A stretch of 12,796 bases of DNA from assembly GCA_947258735.1 (NCBI GenBank), contig CAMYJJ010000059.1, positions 1 to 12,796 of the forward strand, given 5' to 3'. Of the stretch, positions 1-7,302 are shown in pieces. The stretch is from Thermodesulfovibrionia bacterium (GTDB taxonomy: Bacteria; Nitrospirota; Thermodesulfovibrionia; UBA6902). The notes beneath the pieces are model-generated. The model was not told the DNA's origin. It did not search any database and saw only the letters and a program-made list of their open reading frames with translations. Made by a program: the position numbers and the translations under genes. Positions within the stretch are counted from its first letter, which is position 1; each line of letters begins with the position of its first letter.

Positions 1-228
1 GAAAGCTTTCACTACCTTTTCCTGGGATGGGCCGGTAAATGTTGCTGTTATTTCTACCTGGGTGTAAGCATTGTCATATGAAGTACTTGACGTAACAGGT
101 ATCTCGACTACTTCCCATTTTTTAGCTGAGATAGATGCTGCCAGGGATGTGTTAATAAAAAAGATGGACAGCATGAAAACTGATACTGCTGTAACCAGAA
201 TTGTATTATGTTGATTCTTGCCTGTCAT
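1..228 (-). CDS. Secreted DUF5060-like protein, N-terminal fragment (cut by window edge)
   Basis: The 76 visible codons are open to the window edge, so the gene continues to the left. Residues 1-33 form a Sec signal peptide: a short polar start (MTGKNQHNT), a hydrophobic core and a likely cleavage site near NTSLAAS. The mature start (KKWEVVEIPVTSSTSYDNAY, then QVEITATFTGPS) resembles the first strands of the DUF5060 beta-sandwich. In known proteins that domain precedes an apiosidase-like (DUF4038) glycosidase barrel or a putative collagen-binding domain; neither can be seen here. The ATG at 228 is chosen because the signal peptide starts there and AGGA lies a few bases upstream. It overlaps the stop of a tiny upstream ORF as TGATG, which suggests translational coupling. 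It is probably co-transcribed with the secreted propeller gene at 306-2753. The family assignment rests on about 40 mature residues. Confidence 0.6.
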   Translation of the reverse strand, partial: MTGKNQHNTILVTAVSVFMLSIFFINTSLAASISAKKWEVVEIPVTSSTSYDNAYTQVEITATFTGPSQEKVVKAF

Positions 229-299
229 CAGGTTCCTATTGTGGTTATACATTCATCTATCTTAATTATATGTCCTATACTCACCTTAAGCCGTTTCAT
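228..299 (-). CDS. Possible 23-residue leader peptide or coupling ORF
   Basis: The ORF runs from an ATG at 299 to a TGA at 228-230 and encodes MKRLKVSIGHIIKIDECITT followed by IGT. Its Shine-Dalgarno sequence (GGAGGT, 8 bases before the ATG) is excellent and is built from the last codons and stop of the upstream propeller gene (CGG AGG TAA). Its stop overlaps the start of the DUF5060-like gene as TGATG. This arrangement would deliver ribosomes to the downstream start, so the ORF may serve translational coupling, or it may be a genuine small basic peptide. No family is recognised. It could also be chance, since a 23-codon ORF is not statistically remarkable; the ribosome-binding site and the exact fit are the support. 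Confidence 0.35.
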   Translation of the reverse strand: MKRLKVSIGHIIKIDECITTIGT

Positions 300-305
300 A
301 TTAAT

Positions 306-2753
306 TTACCTCCGTATCCAATTGTTTAGACAAAGTGCATTTACACAATTTACAACGATAAGATCACCTGACCCGGACGATTGATATGATATAACAGGCC
401 GTCCGTCCGTTCCTATGGTTATGGAACCTCGTTCAAATGCAGAAGAGTCCACCGTGGTAATGGATGAAAATGAGCATGCTGGATTCCCGCACTTGGCAAC
501 CATGAGTTTATTGATTGTCCCGTCATAGTATAAAATAACCGGCAATCCGTCCATCCCGATAGTGATGGAGGAATAAGACCCTGCAGATCCTGCATAATTA
601 ATCGTAGCTATGGTATTGCCTGAAGAACATGCCGGATTCCCGCACTTGGCTACCTTGATGTCATATGTGCTTTCATCACTGTACGAAATAACCGGCAGAC
701 CGTCCATCCCGATAGTGATGGAGGGATAAGACCCTGAGGACCCTGTGGCATCAATCGTGCTCACGGTATTGCCTGAAGAACATGCCGGATTCCCGCACTT
801 GATTACTTTGAGATTATAGTAACCAGTTGATGCATCATCAAAAGAAATAAGAGGCAGGCCATCCGTTCCTATAATTATAGATGTGAAATGAACAGCGTTT
901 GCTCCCAACGCAGTTATAGTGTTTCCTGAAGAACACGAAGGGTTCCCGCATTTGGCTACCTTGAGGTCACTAATTGTATAATCATAATATGAAATAACCG
1001 GCATGCCGTCCATACCGATAGTTATAGAAGAACCACCAACTTCACCTGTAGAATCCACAGTCGTTACCGTATTGCCTGAAGAACATGCCGGATTCCCGCA
1101 CCTGGCCACCTTGAGGTCATCAACAGTCACATCCTGATACGAAATAACCGGCATGCCGTCCATGCCGATAGCAATGGAGGTCTTATCCACATGTGCCGAA
1201 TCTAATGCAGTTATGATATTACCTGAAGTACAGGATGGGTTCCCGCACTTAGCTACCTTGATATCCTTGTTGCTTTCATCACTGTATGAAATAACCGGAT
1301 ATCCGTCTGTACCTATCGTAATAGAGGACATAGCCCCAACAATGCCTGACGAGTCGACGTTACTTAAAATATTTGATTGTGGAACTTGTGCAACTACGAT
1401 GGGAGGACTTGCCGTTGACTGTATGGTCCCGTCAGGAAATTTAATGCCCCCGCTTGTTGATTCAATTGTCCCTGCAACTGTAAGCGGAGATGTGATATCT
1501 GTGGTACCGATGCCTACGTTACCCGCTGTAGACACATTTCCTGTGCCTGTCCATGAATCATCATCAGGCCCCGGCGGTCCCTGCGGTCCGACAGCTCCAA
1601 CTGTGCTGTCAAATTCATCATAATGACTAAACCCCTGTCCAGTGGATACAGCCAGACGGTAGTCGCCGTCAGGTACAGCCGGCAGATCAACGACAATAGT
1701 GTTTGACGTATTACTGACAAGTGAAAGTGGGGATATATCATCTCCAAGTGTAACAACCGGGGTGTCGCCATTATCGAAATTCTGTCCAATTATCTCTATA
1801 GTGTTACTGCTAAAATCAATTGATACTTCATTGATAATAAGTTCTGCCTGCCCCGGACATGCCTGGTCACCATTACAGTCAGAGTCTAAACAGTCAATGA
1901 CTGTATCGCCATCATCATCTACCCCGTTGTCACATATCTCCGGTAGTCCCGGGCAATCATCATCATTAATATCAACATCTCCATCACAGTCATTATCAAG
2001 ACCATCGTTACAGACTTCTGGCAATGATTGAACATTCTGTTCACATGCTCCCCAGGACCCATTAGAATCGCATGTCTCTGTACCATCTGAACAAACCCCC
2101 GGCAATCCTGTAGTACACCCCCGTGTCTCCCCCTGTACGCATTCTGTCTGCTGACTGCAGTCAGTGGGATCAATAGTTTCTCCATGAGAAGCATCAGCAG
2201 GTATTTCTGTTCCCTTTGTAATATAAATTCCGTCAAGTTTATGTCCACTTTCCCTTATCCAGACATTTATTTTATGTAATCCTGTATTATTTACAGTTAC
2301 GGTATTCGTACCTTCTGGCGATGTGCTTTGAATATTATTAGACCATACCCATATATTGTGCACCCTGTTATGATTTAATGCCCCTATACACTGCCCATCT
2401 AACCCAATAAACACCGAATCAAATTTGCCCCCTTCTGCTCTTGCCCGTATCCACACGTTATAAATTCCTGTTGTCTGAAAATCAAGTTCATATTCCTTGC
2501 CTTCTTCTGCAGACGGACAATCTCTTGACGTACTGCTTCCTGCTAATAAATAACCTGAACCTAAATAACCTGACTGTGCTGTAGATGTTGAGTATGAACC
2601 ACCCTGGACTATCGTGCCTGTGAAATTCTCTGCCTCAACATACGTACCGTTGGGATTAACAATACATGCACCTTCTGATTGAGTTGGAATCAAAAAGACG
2701 AAACAAATTAATGGCAGGGTAAAAGCGCTGAGAATGGATGCAGTATATTTCAT
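306..2753 (-). CDS. Secreted mosaic protein with MopE-type motif, IPT-like domain and seven-repeat beta-propeller
   Basis: This 815-residue exported protein is likely extracellular or surface-attached. It has a signal peptide at about 1-29 with no lipobox. Residues 36-182 (starting YVEAENFTG, with the strand-like segments NVWIRARA and INVWIRESG) resemble a CBM6/35-type carbohydrate-binding beta-sandwich. Residues 199-300 are Cys/Asp rich, with CNDGLDNDCDGDVD and CDNGVDDDGD, the MopE-type putative metal/calcium-binding pattern. Residues 303-377 look like an IPT/TIG Ig-like domain. A short collagen-like GPQGPPGP (389-396) leads into a VGIGTT...IKFPDGTIQS segment typical of tail-fibre-like surface proteins. 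Residues 459-815 hold seven repeats of about 50 residues (SITIGxDGxPVISY...LKVAKCGNPxC). The start is supported by AAAGGG 8 bases upstream and by the signal peptide. A function in adhesion or glycan binding is inference; no catalytic motif is visible. It is followed closely by another exported-protein gene. Confidence 0.8.
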   Translation of the reverse strand: MKYTASILSAFTLPLICFVFLIPTQSEGACIVNPNGTYVEAENFTGTIVQGGSYSTSTAQSGYLGSGYLLAGSSTSRDCPSAEEGKEYELDFQTTGIYNVWIRARAEGGKFDSVFIGLDGQCIGALNHNRVHNIWVWSNNIQSTSPEGTNTVTVNNTGLHKINVWIRESGHKLDGIYITKGTEIPADASHGETIDPTDCSQQTECVQGETRGCTTGLPGVCSDGTETCDSNGSWGACEQNVQSLPEVCNDGLDNDCDGDVDINDDDCPGLPEICDNGVDDDGDTVIDCLDSDCNGDQACPGQAELIINEVSIDFSSNTIEIIGQNFDNGDTPVVTLGDDISPLSLVSNTSNTIVVDLPAVPDGDYRLAVSTGQGFSHYDEFDSTVGAVGPQGPPGPDDDSWTGTGNVSTAGNVGIGTTDITSPLTVAGTIESTSGGIKFPDGTIQSTASPPIVVAQVPQSNILSNVDSSGIVGAMSSITIGTDGYPVISYSDESNKDIKVAKCGNPSCTSGNIITALDSAHVDKTSIAIGMDGMPVISYQDVTVDDLKVARCGNPACSSGNTVTTVDSTGEVGGSSITIGMDGMPVISYYDYTISDLKVAKCGNPSCSSGNTITALGANAVHFTSIIIGTDGLPLISFDDASTGYYNLKVIKCGNPACSSGNTVSTIDATGSSGSYPSITIGMDGLPVISYSDESTYDIKVAKCGNPACSSGNTIATINYAGSAGSYSSITIGMDGLPVILYYDGTINKLMVAKCGNPACSFSSITTVDSSAFERGSITIGTDGRPVISYQSSGSGDLIVVNCVNALCLNNWIRR
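309..1328 (-). repeat. Seven tandem blade-coding repeats of about 145-160 bp
   Basis: These repeats encode residues 476-815 of the secreted mosaic protein. Units begin near residues 476, 525, 575, 624, 678, 729 and 777, so the spacing is about 48-54 residues and the last unit is shorter. Each unit contains xSITIGxDGxPVISY, a DLKVAK-like strand and a Cys pair (CGNPxC; CVNALC in the last). Nucleotide identity between units is locally very high: the segment coding SSGNT-CGNPAC is nearly identical around 612-650, 765-800 and 1070-1100. This suggests recent duplication or gene conversion and potential copy-number change. Confidence 0.85.
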
Positions 2754-2819
2754 AATATACCCTTTAAAAGAATGGGTTATTTACATAACTGGGATTCCGC
2801 GTGCAGTATAGAATATTTA

Positions 2820-2848
2820 ATTTTACAACACCTCGTTACGGAATACAA
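2820..2848 (-). promoter_or_regulatory. Candidate sigma70-type promoter for the propeller gene
   Basis: Reading on the minus strand, TTGTAT (2843-2848) and TAAAAT (2820-2825) are separated by 17 bases and lie about 70 bases before the ATG at 2753. The -10 is close to consensus and the -35 is only partly so. The region is AT rich, so a chance match is possible. Confidence 0.3.
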
Positions 2849-2953
2849 GAAATATTATTACGGGCGAGCCAATGAAGTAAGTAGATTAGCTGCAGAAGGG
2901 ATATCTGAAATATTTATTCGATAATGATCCAATTTCAAGACATAATCCTTAGT

Positions 2954-2977
2954 AAAACAGAACCTCTCAGCTGTTTT
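2954..2977 (-). terminator. Weak hairpin just after the 147-residue receiver gene
   Basis: A 7-bp inverted repeat (AAAACAG / CTGTTTT) with a 10-base loop starts two bases beyond the stop codon at 2979. It is placed where the four-gene signalling operon should end. The stem is AU rich and only a short U-run (inside the 3' arm) is present, so termination would be inefficient. The match may be fortuitous. Confidence 0.3.
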
Positions 2978-2978
2978 A

Positions 2979-3422
2979 TTACTGATGAGAAATCTCAGGT
3001 AATATGTCTGATTTAATATAATGTCCTATCTGCTCAATGGTTTGAGAAAACTGTTCAAATGCCGGAGCTTTTATAAAAAAATTATTGCACCCCAGGTTCC
3101 TGCATATCTCAATTTCTTCGGGATTATCCATAACAGATATCATAATGATGGGAAATGTATCCACCCACTTATCTTCTTTTAATCGACGCAAGACCTCAAT
3201 ACCATCTATGCCGGGCAAACGAATATCCAACAGTAATATATAGGGCACATCTGTTTCCATCTGCGGCCCTTCACCTCTCTGAAAGAAAAAATCTAACGTC
3301 TCCTCTCCGCTTTTGAAGTGCACTATTTCATTTGCAATACCTGCTTCCTTAAGTTTATTCAGAATAAGTCCCACGTGCCCATCATCAACTTCAGTTAATA
3401 TAATAATTGGTTCTTTTTTCAT
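2979..3422 (-). CDS. Single-domain response regulator (Rcp1-like receiver)
   Basis: This 147-residue protein is a stand-alone REC domain with no output domain. The acidic pocket is E11/D13/D14 (ILTEVDDGH), the predicted phospho-acceptor is D66 (LLLDIRLPGIDG), the switch Ser is S96 (IMISVMDN), and the conserved Lys is K118 (FFIKAP). The long loop between helix 2 and strand 3 (FFQRGEGPQMETDVPYILLL) is typical of Rcp1-type receivers that serve as phosphotransfer partners of phytochrome-like and hybrid kinases. It is the last gene of the kinase operon, 139 bp after the preceding receiver gene. No strong Shine-Dalgarno sequence is seen; the start is chosen because the REC fold begins directly after it. 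Predicted role: cytoplasmic phosphate sink or protein-interaction output for the upstream hybrid kinase, inferred from position. Confidence 0.85.
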   Translation of the reverse strand: MKKEPIIILTEVDDGHVGLILNKLKEAGIANEIVHFKSGEETLDFFFQRGEGPQMETDVPYILLLDIRLPGIDGIEVLRRLKEDKWVDTFPIIMISVMDNPEEIEICRNLGCNNFFIKAPAFEQFSQTIEQIGHYIKSDILPEISHQ

Positions 3423-3561
3423 TTCTGATACCAGTGCAGGAGATGCAATAAACTTGCTTTCCAGGTCATATTTTTTATGTCATCCATATTTTAATATTAT
3501 GTTGCATGATAATTTCATGAACTATGATCAATCCCTATCATCTCAGCATTATGTAATAATT

Positions 3562-3948
3562 TCAAGGTGATATTCTTGAGCCTTTGTACGTTTTCGATAC
3601 TATGGCATTGATTTCTTTATACTTAAATGGTTTTCTTATGTATGCACTTATGCCTAACCTTATACAATCGTTGATTTTATGCCTGTCACTGACACCTGTA
3701 GCCATGATCACTGTTGTGTCACCATCTTTATTTTCTATCCGTATTTTATTTAAAACACTGTATCCATCCATTCCGGGCAAGCCAATATCCAGAATAATTT
3801 TATCCGGTGTCCATGATTTATATATCTCCAGTGCTTCAGTGCCATTGTCACTAAACCGTTTCTCATACGACTCATCCGGAAGCCCTTTATCATAGAGCTT
3901 CTGAATACTGACATCGTCCTCTACTATGAGAATTTTTACTTTTTCCAT
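3562..3948 (-). CDS. Single-domain response regulator (CheY-like receiver)
   Basis: This 128-residue receiver domain consists of little beyond the REC fold. Visible residues are the E10/D11/D12 acidic cluster (LIVEDD), phospho-acceptor D54 (IILDIGLPGMDG), switch T84 (IMATGVSD) and K106 (YIRKPF). An in-frame ATG nine codons upstream (3975) exists, but the ATG at 3948 is preferred: AAGGAG lies 6 bases before it, and the protein then starts MEKVKILIVE, the usual start of the family. The gene begins 30 bp after the hybrid kinase stop, so it is almost certainly co-transcribed and is a likely target of the kinase's C-terminal HPt domain (inference). With no DNA-binding or enzymatic domain, its output must be by protein contact or as a phosphate buffer. 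Confidence 0.9.
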   Translation of the reverse strand: MEKVKILIVEDDVSIQKLYDKGLPDESYEKRFSDNGTEALEIYKSWTPDKIILDIGLPGMDGYSVLNKIRIENKDGDTTVIMATGVSDRHKINDCIRLGISAYIRKPFKYKEINAIVSKTYKGSRISP

Positions 3949-3954
3949 GTAATT

Positions 3955-3960
3955 CTCCTT
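3955..3960 (-). promoter_or_regulatory. Shine-Dalgarno that sets the start of the 128-residue receiver
   Basis: AAGGAG lies 6 bases upstream of the ATG at 3948. It lies inside the longer alternative reading from 3975, which has no comparable ribosome-binding site. It therefore favours the shorter protein. Confidence 0.75.
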
Positions 3961-3978
3961 ATGATCCATAATCATATG

Positions 3979-6900
3979 CTAATCATAAATTATTTCAACA
4001 CTGTCAAGATAATCTGACAGTTTATTATTCCATTTTTCGATTTCATTTTCATTAGCCTCTTCCGCAGCACTCTCTATATGAATTCCTATTTCAGTAATTG
4101 AATCAAAACCATATCCTCCGCCCGACCCTTTTAACGTATGTCCCAAAATCTTCACTGTTTCATAGTCCTGTGCTTTCACAGCCTCCTGTATTCTATTCAT
4201 ATCTTTCAGTCTTTCTTCAAGGTAGTCAGGGATCAGGTCTTTAAGGTCCATATCTACATGCGCCACAAACATCTCTTCCTTTTCCTGCATAATTCCTTCA
4301 TTGCTGTATACATCACTTTTACGTACTGACATTTGTAAAGCTAATTCATGGACTAACGTGTCCTTTTTTACGGGTTTTGCAAGATGAGATGAACACCCTG
4401 CATGCATACACTTATCAATGTCTTCTGTTGCCGCATTGCCTGTCAGTGCTACTATCTTTGTCTGAACAGACCCGTTTTCTGCCTCCCACTTTCTGATTTT
4501 CTTAGTTGCTGTTATGCCATCCATGACAGGCATCTGCATATCCATCAGAATAATGTCATACCTGCCAGCCTTGAATTTTTCAACAGCTATTTCCCCGTTC
4601 TCAGCAGTATCAACTGTACATTCACCGTCTTTCAGGTACACCTGTATAAGATTGCGCATGTCTGCATTATCATCAGCAAGGAGAATATGTATTTCAGGTA
4701 ATGTCTCTGCTGCCTCGTTGTGTACTTTATTCGGTCCGGCATCAAGCACTTCCCTCATCTTATTTACAATAACACTGCTTTTTAGAGGCTTATTAATAAG
4801 AACGACATCGTCTTCCAGAACCCCATGATGGACTATTGCATCATCAGTATATCCTGACATATAAATAACTTTTGTCTCAGGTCTTTTCAGAACAAATTTA
4901 TCAGCAAGATTCTTACCATTCATGACGGGCATTATTACGTCAGTCAATAACAGGTCAATCCTGCCGTTAAAGCTGTTGCATACTTCCATTGCTTCTTCTC
5001 CGTTTGAAGCTACTAATATCCGGTATCCCAGTGGATCAAGCATTTCTACGACAAGGCTTCTCAAGAGAGGTTCATCATCAACGACCAGTATTGTTTCATT
5101 ACCTGTTAAGTCATTTGTTTTAATGGTTGTTTCTGCTTCCAGTTCTTTATCAGTTACCGGTATATATACTTTAAATACAGTTCCCTCTCCTATTTTGCTA
5201 TACACCGTTATGTACCCACTATGCTGCTTGACTACTCCATGCACGGTAGAGAGTCCCATTCCGGTTCCTTTACCGACCTCCTTGGTGCTGAAGAAAGGTT
5301 CGAATATACTTTCCCGCACGTTTTCACTCATTCCTTCGCCTGTATCTCTCACAGACAACATCGTATATCGTCCCGGCTTAACATGCTCATTCCCTATGTA
5401 AAATTCTTTTTTGAAATACACATTACGTGTTTTAATGATGACATCTCCCCCTGTCGGCAATGCATCGCGGGCATTAATTACCAGATTCATTAAGACCTGT
5501 TCCAGCTGTGTCTTATCAGCCAATACATTTCTGAGGTCTTTATTCCTGATAATAGTCAGTCGTATATTCTCACCGATAAGGCTTATGAGTATATTTTCTA
5601 TGTTATCAATTGTTGTGTTTATATTTGATGGCTTCATTTCAAGCGGCTGCTTTCTGCTAAAGGCAAGGAGCTCTTTGGTAAATGAGGCAGCCTTTTCTCC
5701 TGCGGAATGTATCGTGGATATGTATTCTCTGAAGGGAGAATCCTCTTCCATATCCTTGAGGGCCAATTCACTGTAGCCGTTGATGACTGAAAGAATATTA
5801 TTGAAGTCATGAGCAATGCCTCCGGCAAGCTGACCTACGGATTCCATTTTCTGTGCCTGCCGGAGCTGGGACTCTAGTTTTATCTGTTTTGTGATATCCT
5901 CTACAAGGATAACCTGCTCCCCTGTTGAGATCTCAGGGCCTGTTATGCGAAAAACATGTTTATTACCATCTACATCCTTTATGAGGCGCTCTTCATCGCA
6001 GCCTGTTTGAATCGTGAAAACTGAAGACGTTCCGCATGCCTGGATATAATCTGTCATCGTAGTGTTCGCGGCATATAACGCTTCCCCGTCTGCAATGAGA
6101 ATTCCTATGCCCAGGGAGTCCATTACAGACCGCAGAAGAAGGAAAAGCTTTTCTTTTTGTTTTGTCCGGGTGTCTCTCAGTGCTTTTTCTTCAGCCTCCC
6201 TGCGTATTATATTGTGAGATGCTACTACATCTTCTGTCAGGCGCTGAAATCTGTCTTCAAGAATACTCAGTTTGTCACCCGTTCCTTTACTGTCGCTATA
6301 TCCGCCCAGAGCTGTCCTTGAAAAATCCTCGACGCGTTCAGTCAAACGGCCTATGCGTTTTGTAATCCATAACATTACCAATGCAAGAGACAGGATAAAG
6401 ATGGTTGCAGTTACGGCAAGATATATACGGCCTTTTACAATAAGTGTCTCTGTCATCATTTTAATTCTCTCCCTTGAGATAAAGGTTGTAAACCTGATAG
6501 GGAGCTCTGCACTGCCGTAATCCTGCAGATATTTTGCCGTATCAACGTAACGATCGGAAATGGAATTCATCAGTGTACCTGCAGGCAGCAGTTCTGGCTT
6601 GTTGCTTGTAAGAATTTTTTCTTTATCACTGGACAGTAATCCTACAATACGATCGGGGTTATCGCCCAATGAAGCGAGAAGAAACCTGTCATCAATGGGA
6701 GAGACCAGCATCAACGTGATGTTTATTCCCCTTGAACTGTCAATGGATTTTGAAGTGACAAGATAGGGGAAGTCATTAATTTTAGTCAGGTGGACCTGGT
6801 TCCTGCTTCGCTGTATTAACAGTTCAGATGGAGTGAGCAGGGATGTCGGAATTGGATCTTTATGTCTCCGATATACTTCTCTTGCCCGATTATCAGCATC

Positions 6901-7287
6901 AAACAGTATGGCATAGCGTGGAATGGCAAGTGATCGCATCACTGAAGAACTGAGAAACCACCCTGGATTTCTGCTGTAATACTTTACAGGAACGTCTTTG
7001 TCCTTAAACCAGTTCTTTTCCGCAAGATAATCGGTGAAGCTTTTTTGTGCCACAACCAGCTTTGCTACGACATGGTGGGCCTGCAGATGATGGTCAAAAT
7101 GGAGCCTGTTTTCCTGTGATTGCTGCTTCAGCACTTCTGAAAGCTGTTTCTCAAACATTGTATCTACAGCACGGGACACAAACCGGTCCATGAGACCCCA
7201 CACAGAAAGGCCGACAATAACAACAAGCAATACCATCTTGATCGTAAGAGGTAAGCGGTAAAGTATAGTGCGTAATAGATTCAGCAT
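3979..7287 (-). CDS. Membrane hybrid histidine kinase, sensor-HAMP-PAS-HisKA-HATPase-REC-REC-HPt
   Basis: This 1102-residue inner-membrane kinase carries a full phosphorelay in one chain. TM1 is at about 17-35, an extracytoplasmic sensor at about 36-285 (Cache/CHASE-like by appearance, not firmly assigned), TM2 at about 287-308, HAMP-like at 308-356 and PAS-like at about 383-467. HisKA has H493 in IAHDFNN. The ATPase has an N box around N605, D648-TGEGM, EPFFS and GKGTGMGL (672-679). REC1 has D737/D738, phospho-acceptor D783, S811 and K833; REC2 has D872/D873, D916, T949 and K971; HPt at about 1015-1100 has H1050 (GHTLKGSGG). Every catalytic or acceptor residue looks intact. The gene starts 15 bp after a PstS-like binding-protein gene and is followed by two receiver genes. 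By analogy with LuxP-LuxQ and TorT-TorS, the binding protein may be its co-sensor; that is inference. The ribosome-binding site is weak (AAGG well upstream), so coupling to the preceding gene is likely. Confidence 0.93.
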   Translation of the reverse strand: MLNLLRTILYRLPLTIKMVLLVVIVGLSVWGLMDRFVSRAVDTMFEKQLSEVLKQQSQENRLHFDHHLQAHHVVAKLVVAQKSFTDYLAEKNWFKDKDVPVKYYSRNPGWFLSSSVMRSLAIPRYAILFDADNRAREVYRRHKDPIPTSLLTPSELLIQRSRNQVHLTKINDFPYLVTSKSIDSSRGINITLMLVSPIDDRFLLASLGDNPDRIVGLLSSDKEKILTSNKPELLPAGTLMNSISDRYVDTAKYLQDYGSAELPIRFTTFISRERIKMMTETLIVKGRIYLAVTATIFILSLALVMLWITKRIGRLTERVEDFSRTALGGYSDSKGTGDKLSILEDRFQRLTEDVVASHNIIRREAEEKALRDTRTKQKEKLFLLLRSVMDSLGIGILIADGEALYAANTTMTDYIQACGTSSVFTIQTGCDEERLIKDVDGNKHVFRITGPEISTGEQVILVEDITKQIKLESQLRQAQKMESVGQLAGGIAHDFNNILSVINGYSELALKDMEEDSPFREYISTIHSAGEKAASFTKELLAFSRKQPLEMKPSNINTTIDNIENILISLIGENIRLTIIRNKDLRNVLADKTQLEQVLMNLVINARDALPTGGDVIIKTRNVYFKKEFYIGNEHVKPGRYTMLSVRDTGEGMSENVRESIFEPFFSTKEVGKGTGMGLSTVHGVVKQHSGYITVYSKIGEGTVFKVYIPVTDKELEAETTIKTNDLTGNETILVVDDEPLLRSLVVEMLDPLGYRILVASNGEEAMEVCNSFNGRIDLLLTDVIMPVMNGKNLADKFVLKRPETKVIYMSGYTDDAIVHHGVLEDDVVLINKPLKSSVIVNKMREVLDAGPNKVHNEAAETLPEIHILLADDNADMRNLIQVYLKDGECTVDTAENGEIAVEKFKAGRYDIILMDMQMPVMDGITATKKIRKWEAENGSVQTKIVALTGNAATEDIDKCMHAGCSSHLAKPVKKDTLVHELALQMSVRKSDVYSNEGIMQEKEEMFVAHVDMDLKDLIPDYLEERLKDMNRIQEAVKAQDYETVKILGHTLKGSGGGYGFDSITEIGIHIESAAEEANENEIEKWNNKLSDYLDSVEIIYD

Positions 7288-7302
7288 GAAGTGGCAGCCT
7301 TA

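Noticed and set aside
306..1328. CRISPR or other DNA repeat array
   Set aside because: The periodic repeats of about 150 bp are in frame and encode protein blades, with no spacers or palindromic direct repeats.
1153..2248. ORFs overlapping the Cys/Asp-rich and propeller coding region in other frames, both strands
   Set aside because: They lie inside a long ORF with coherent domain structure, and their translations show repeat-derived low complexity only.
2772..2924. Plus-strand 50-codon ORF (starts MGYLHNWDSACSIEY) between the propeller gene and the receiver gene
   Set aside because: It has only a poor ribosome-binding site, matches no family I recognise and overlaps the likely promoter of the propeller gene. 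Its length is possible by chance.
3949..3975. Alternative upstream start of the CheY-like receiver adding nine residues (MIMDHKENY)
   Set aside because: No Shine-Dalgarno sequence precedes it, while a strong one lies directly before the ATG at 3948, where the conserved REC fold begins.
4138..6766. Many plus-strand ORFs of 60-160 codons inside the kinase gene region
   Set aside because: They are antisense to a kinase with continuous, intact domains and have no recognisable protein features. They are shadows of the real frame.
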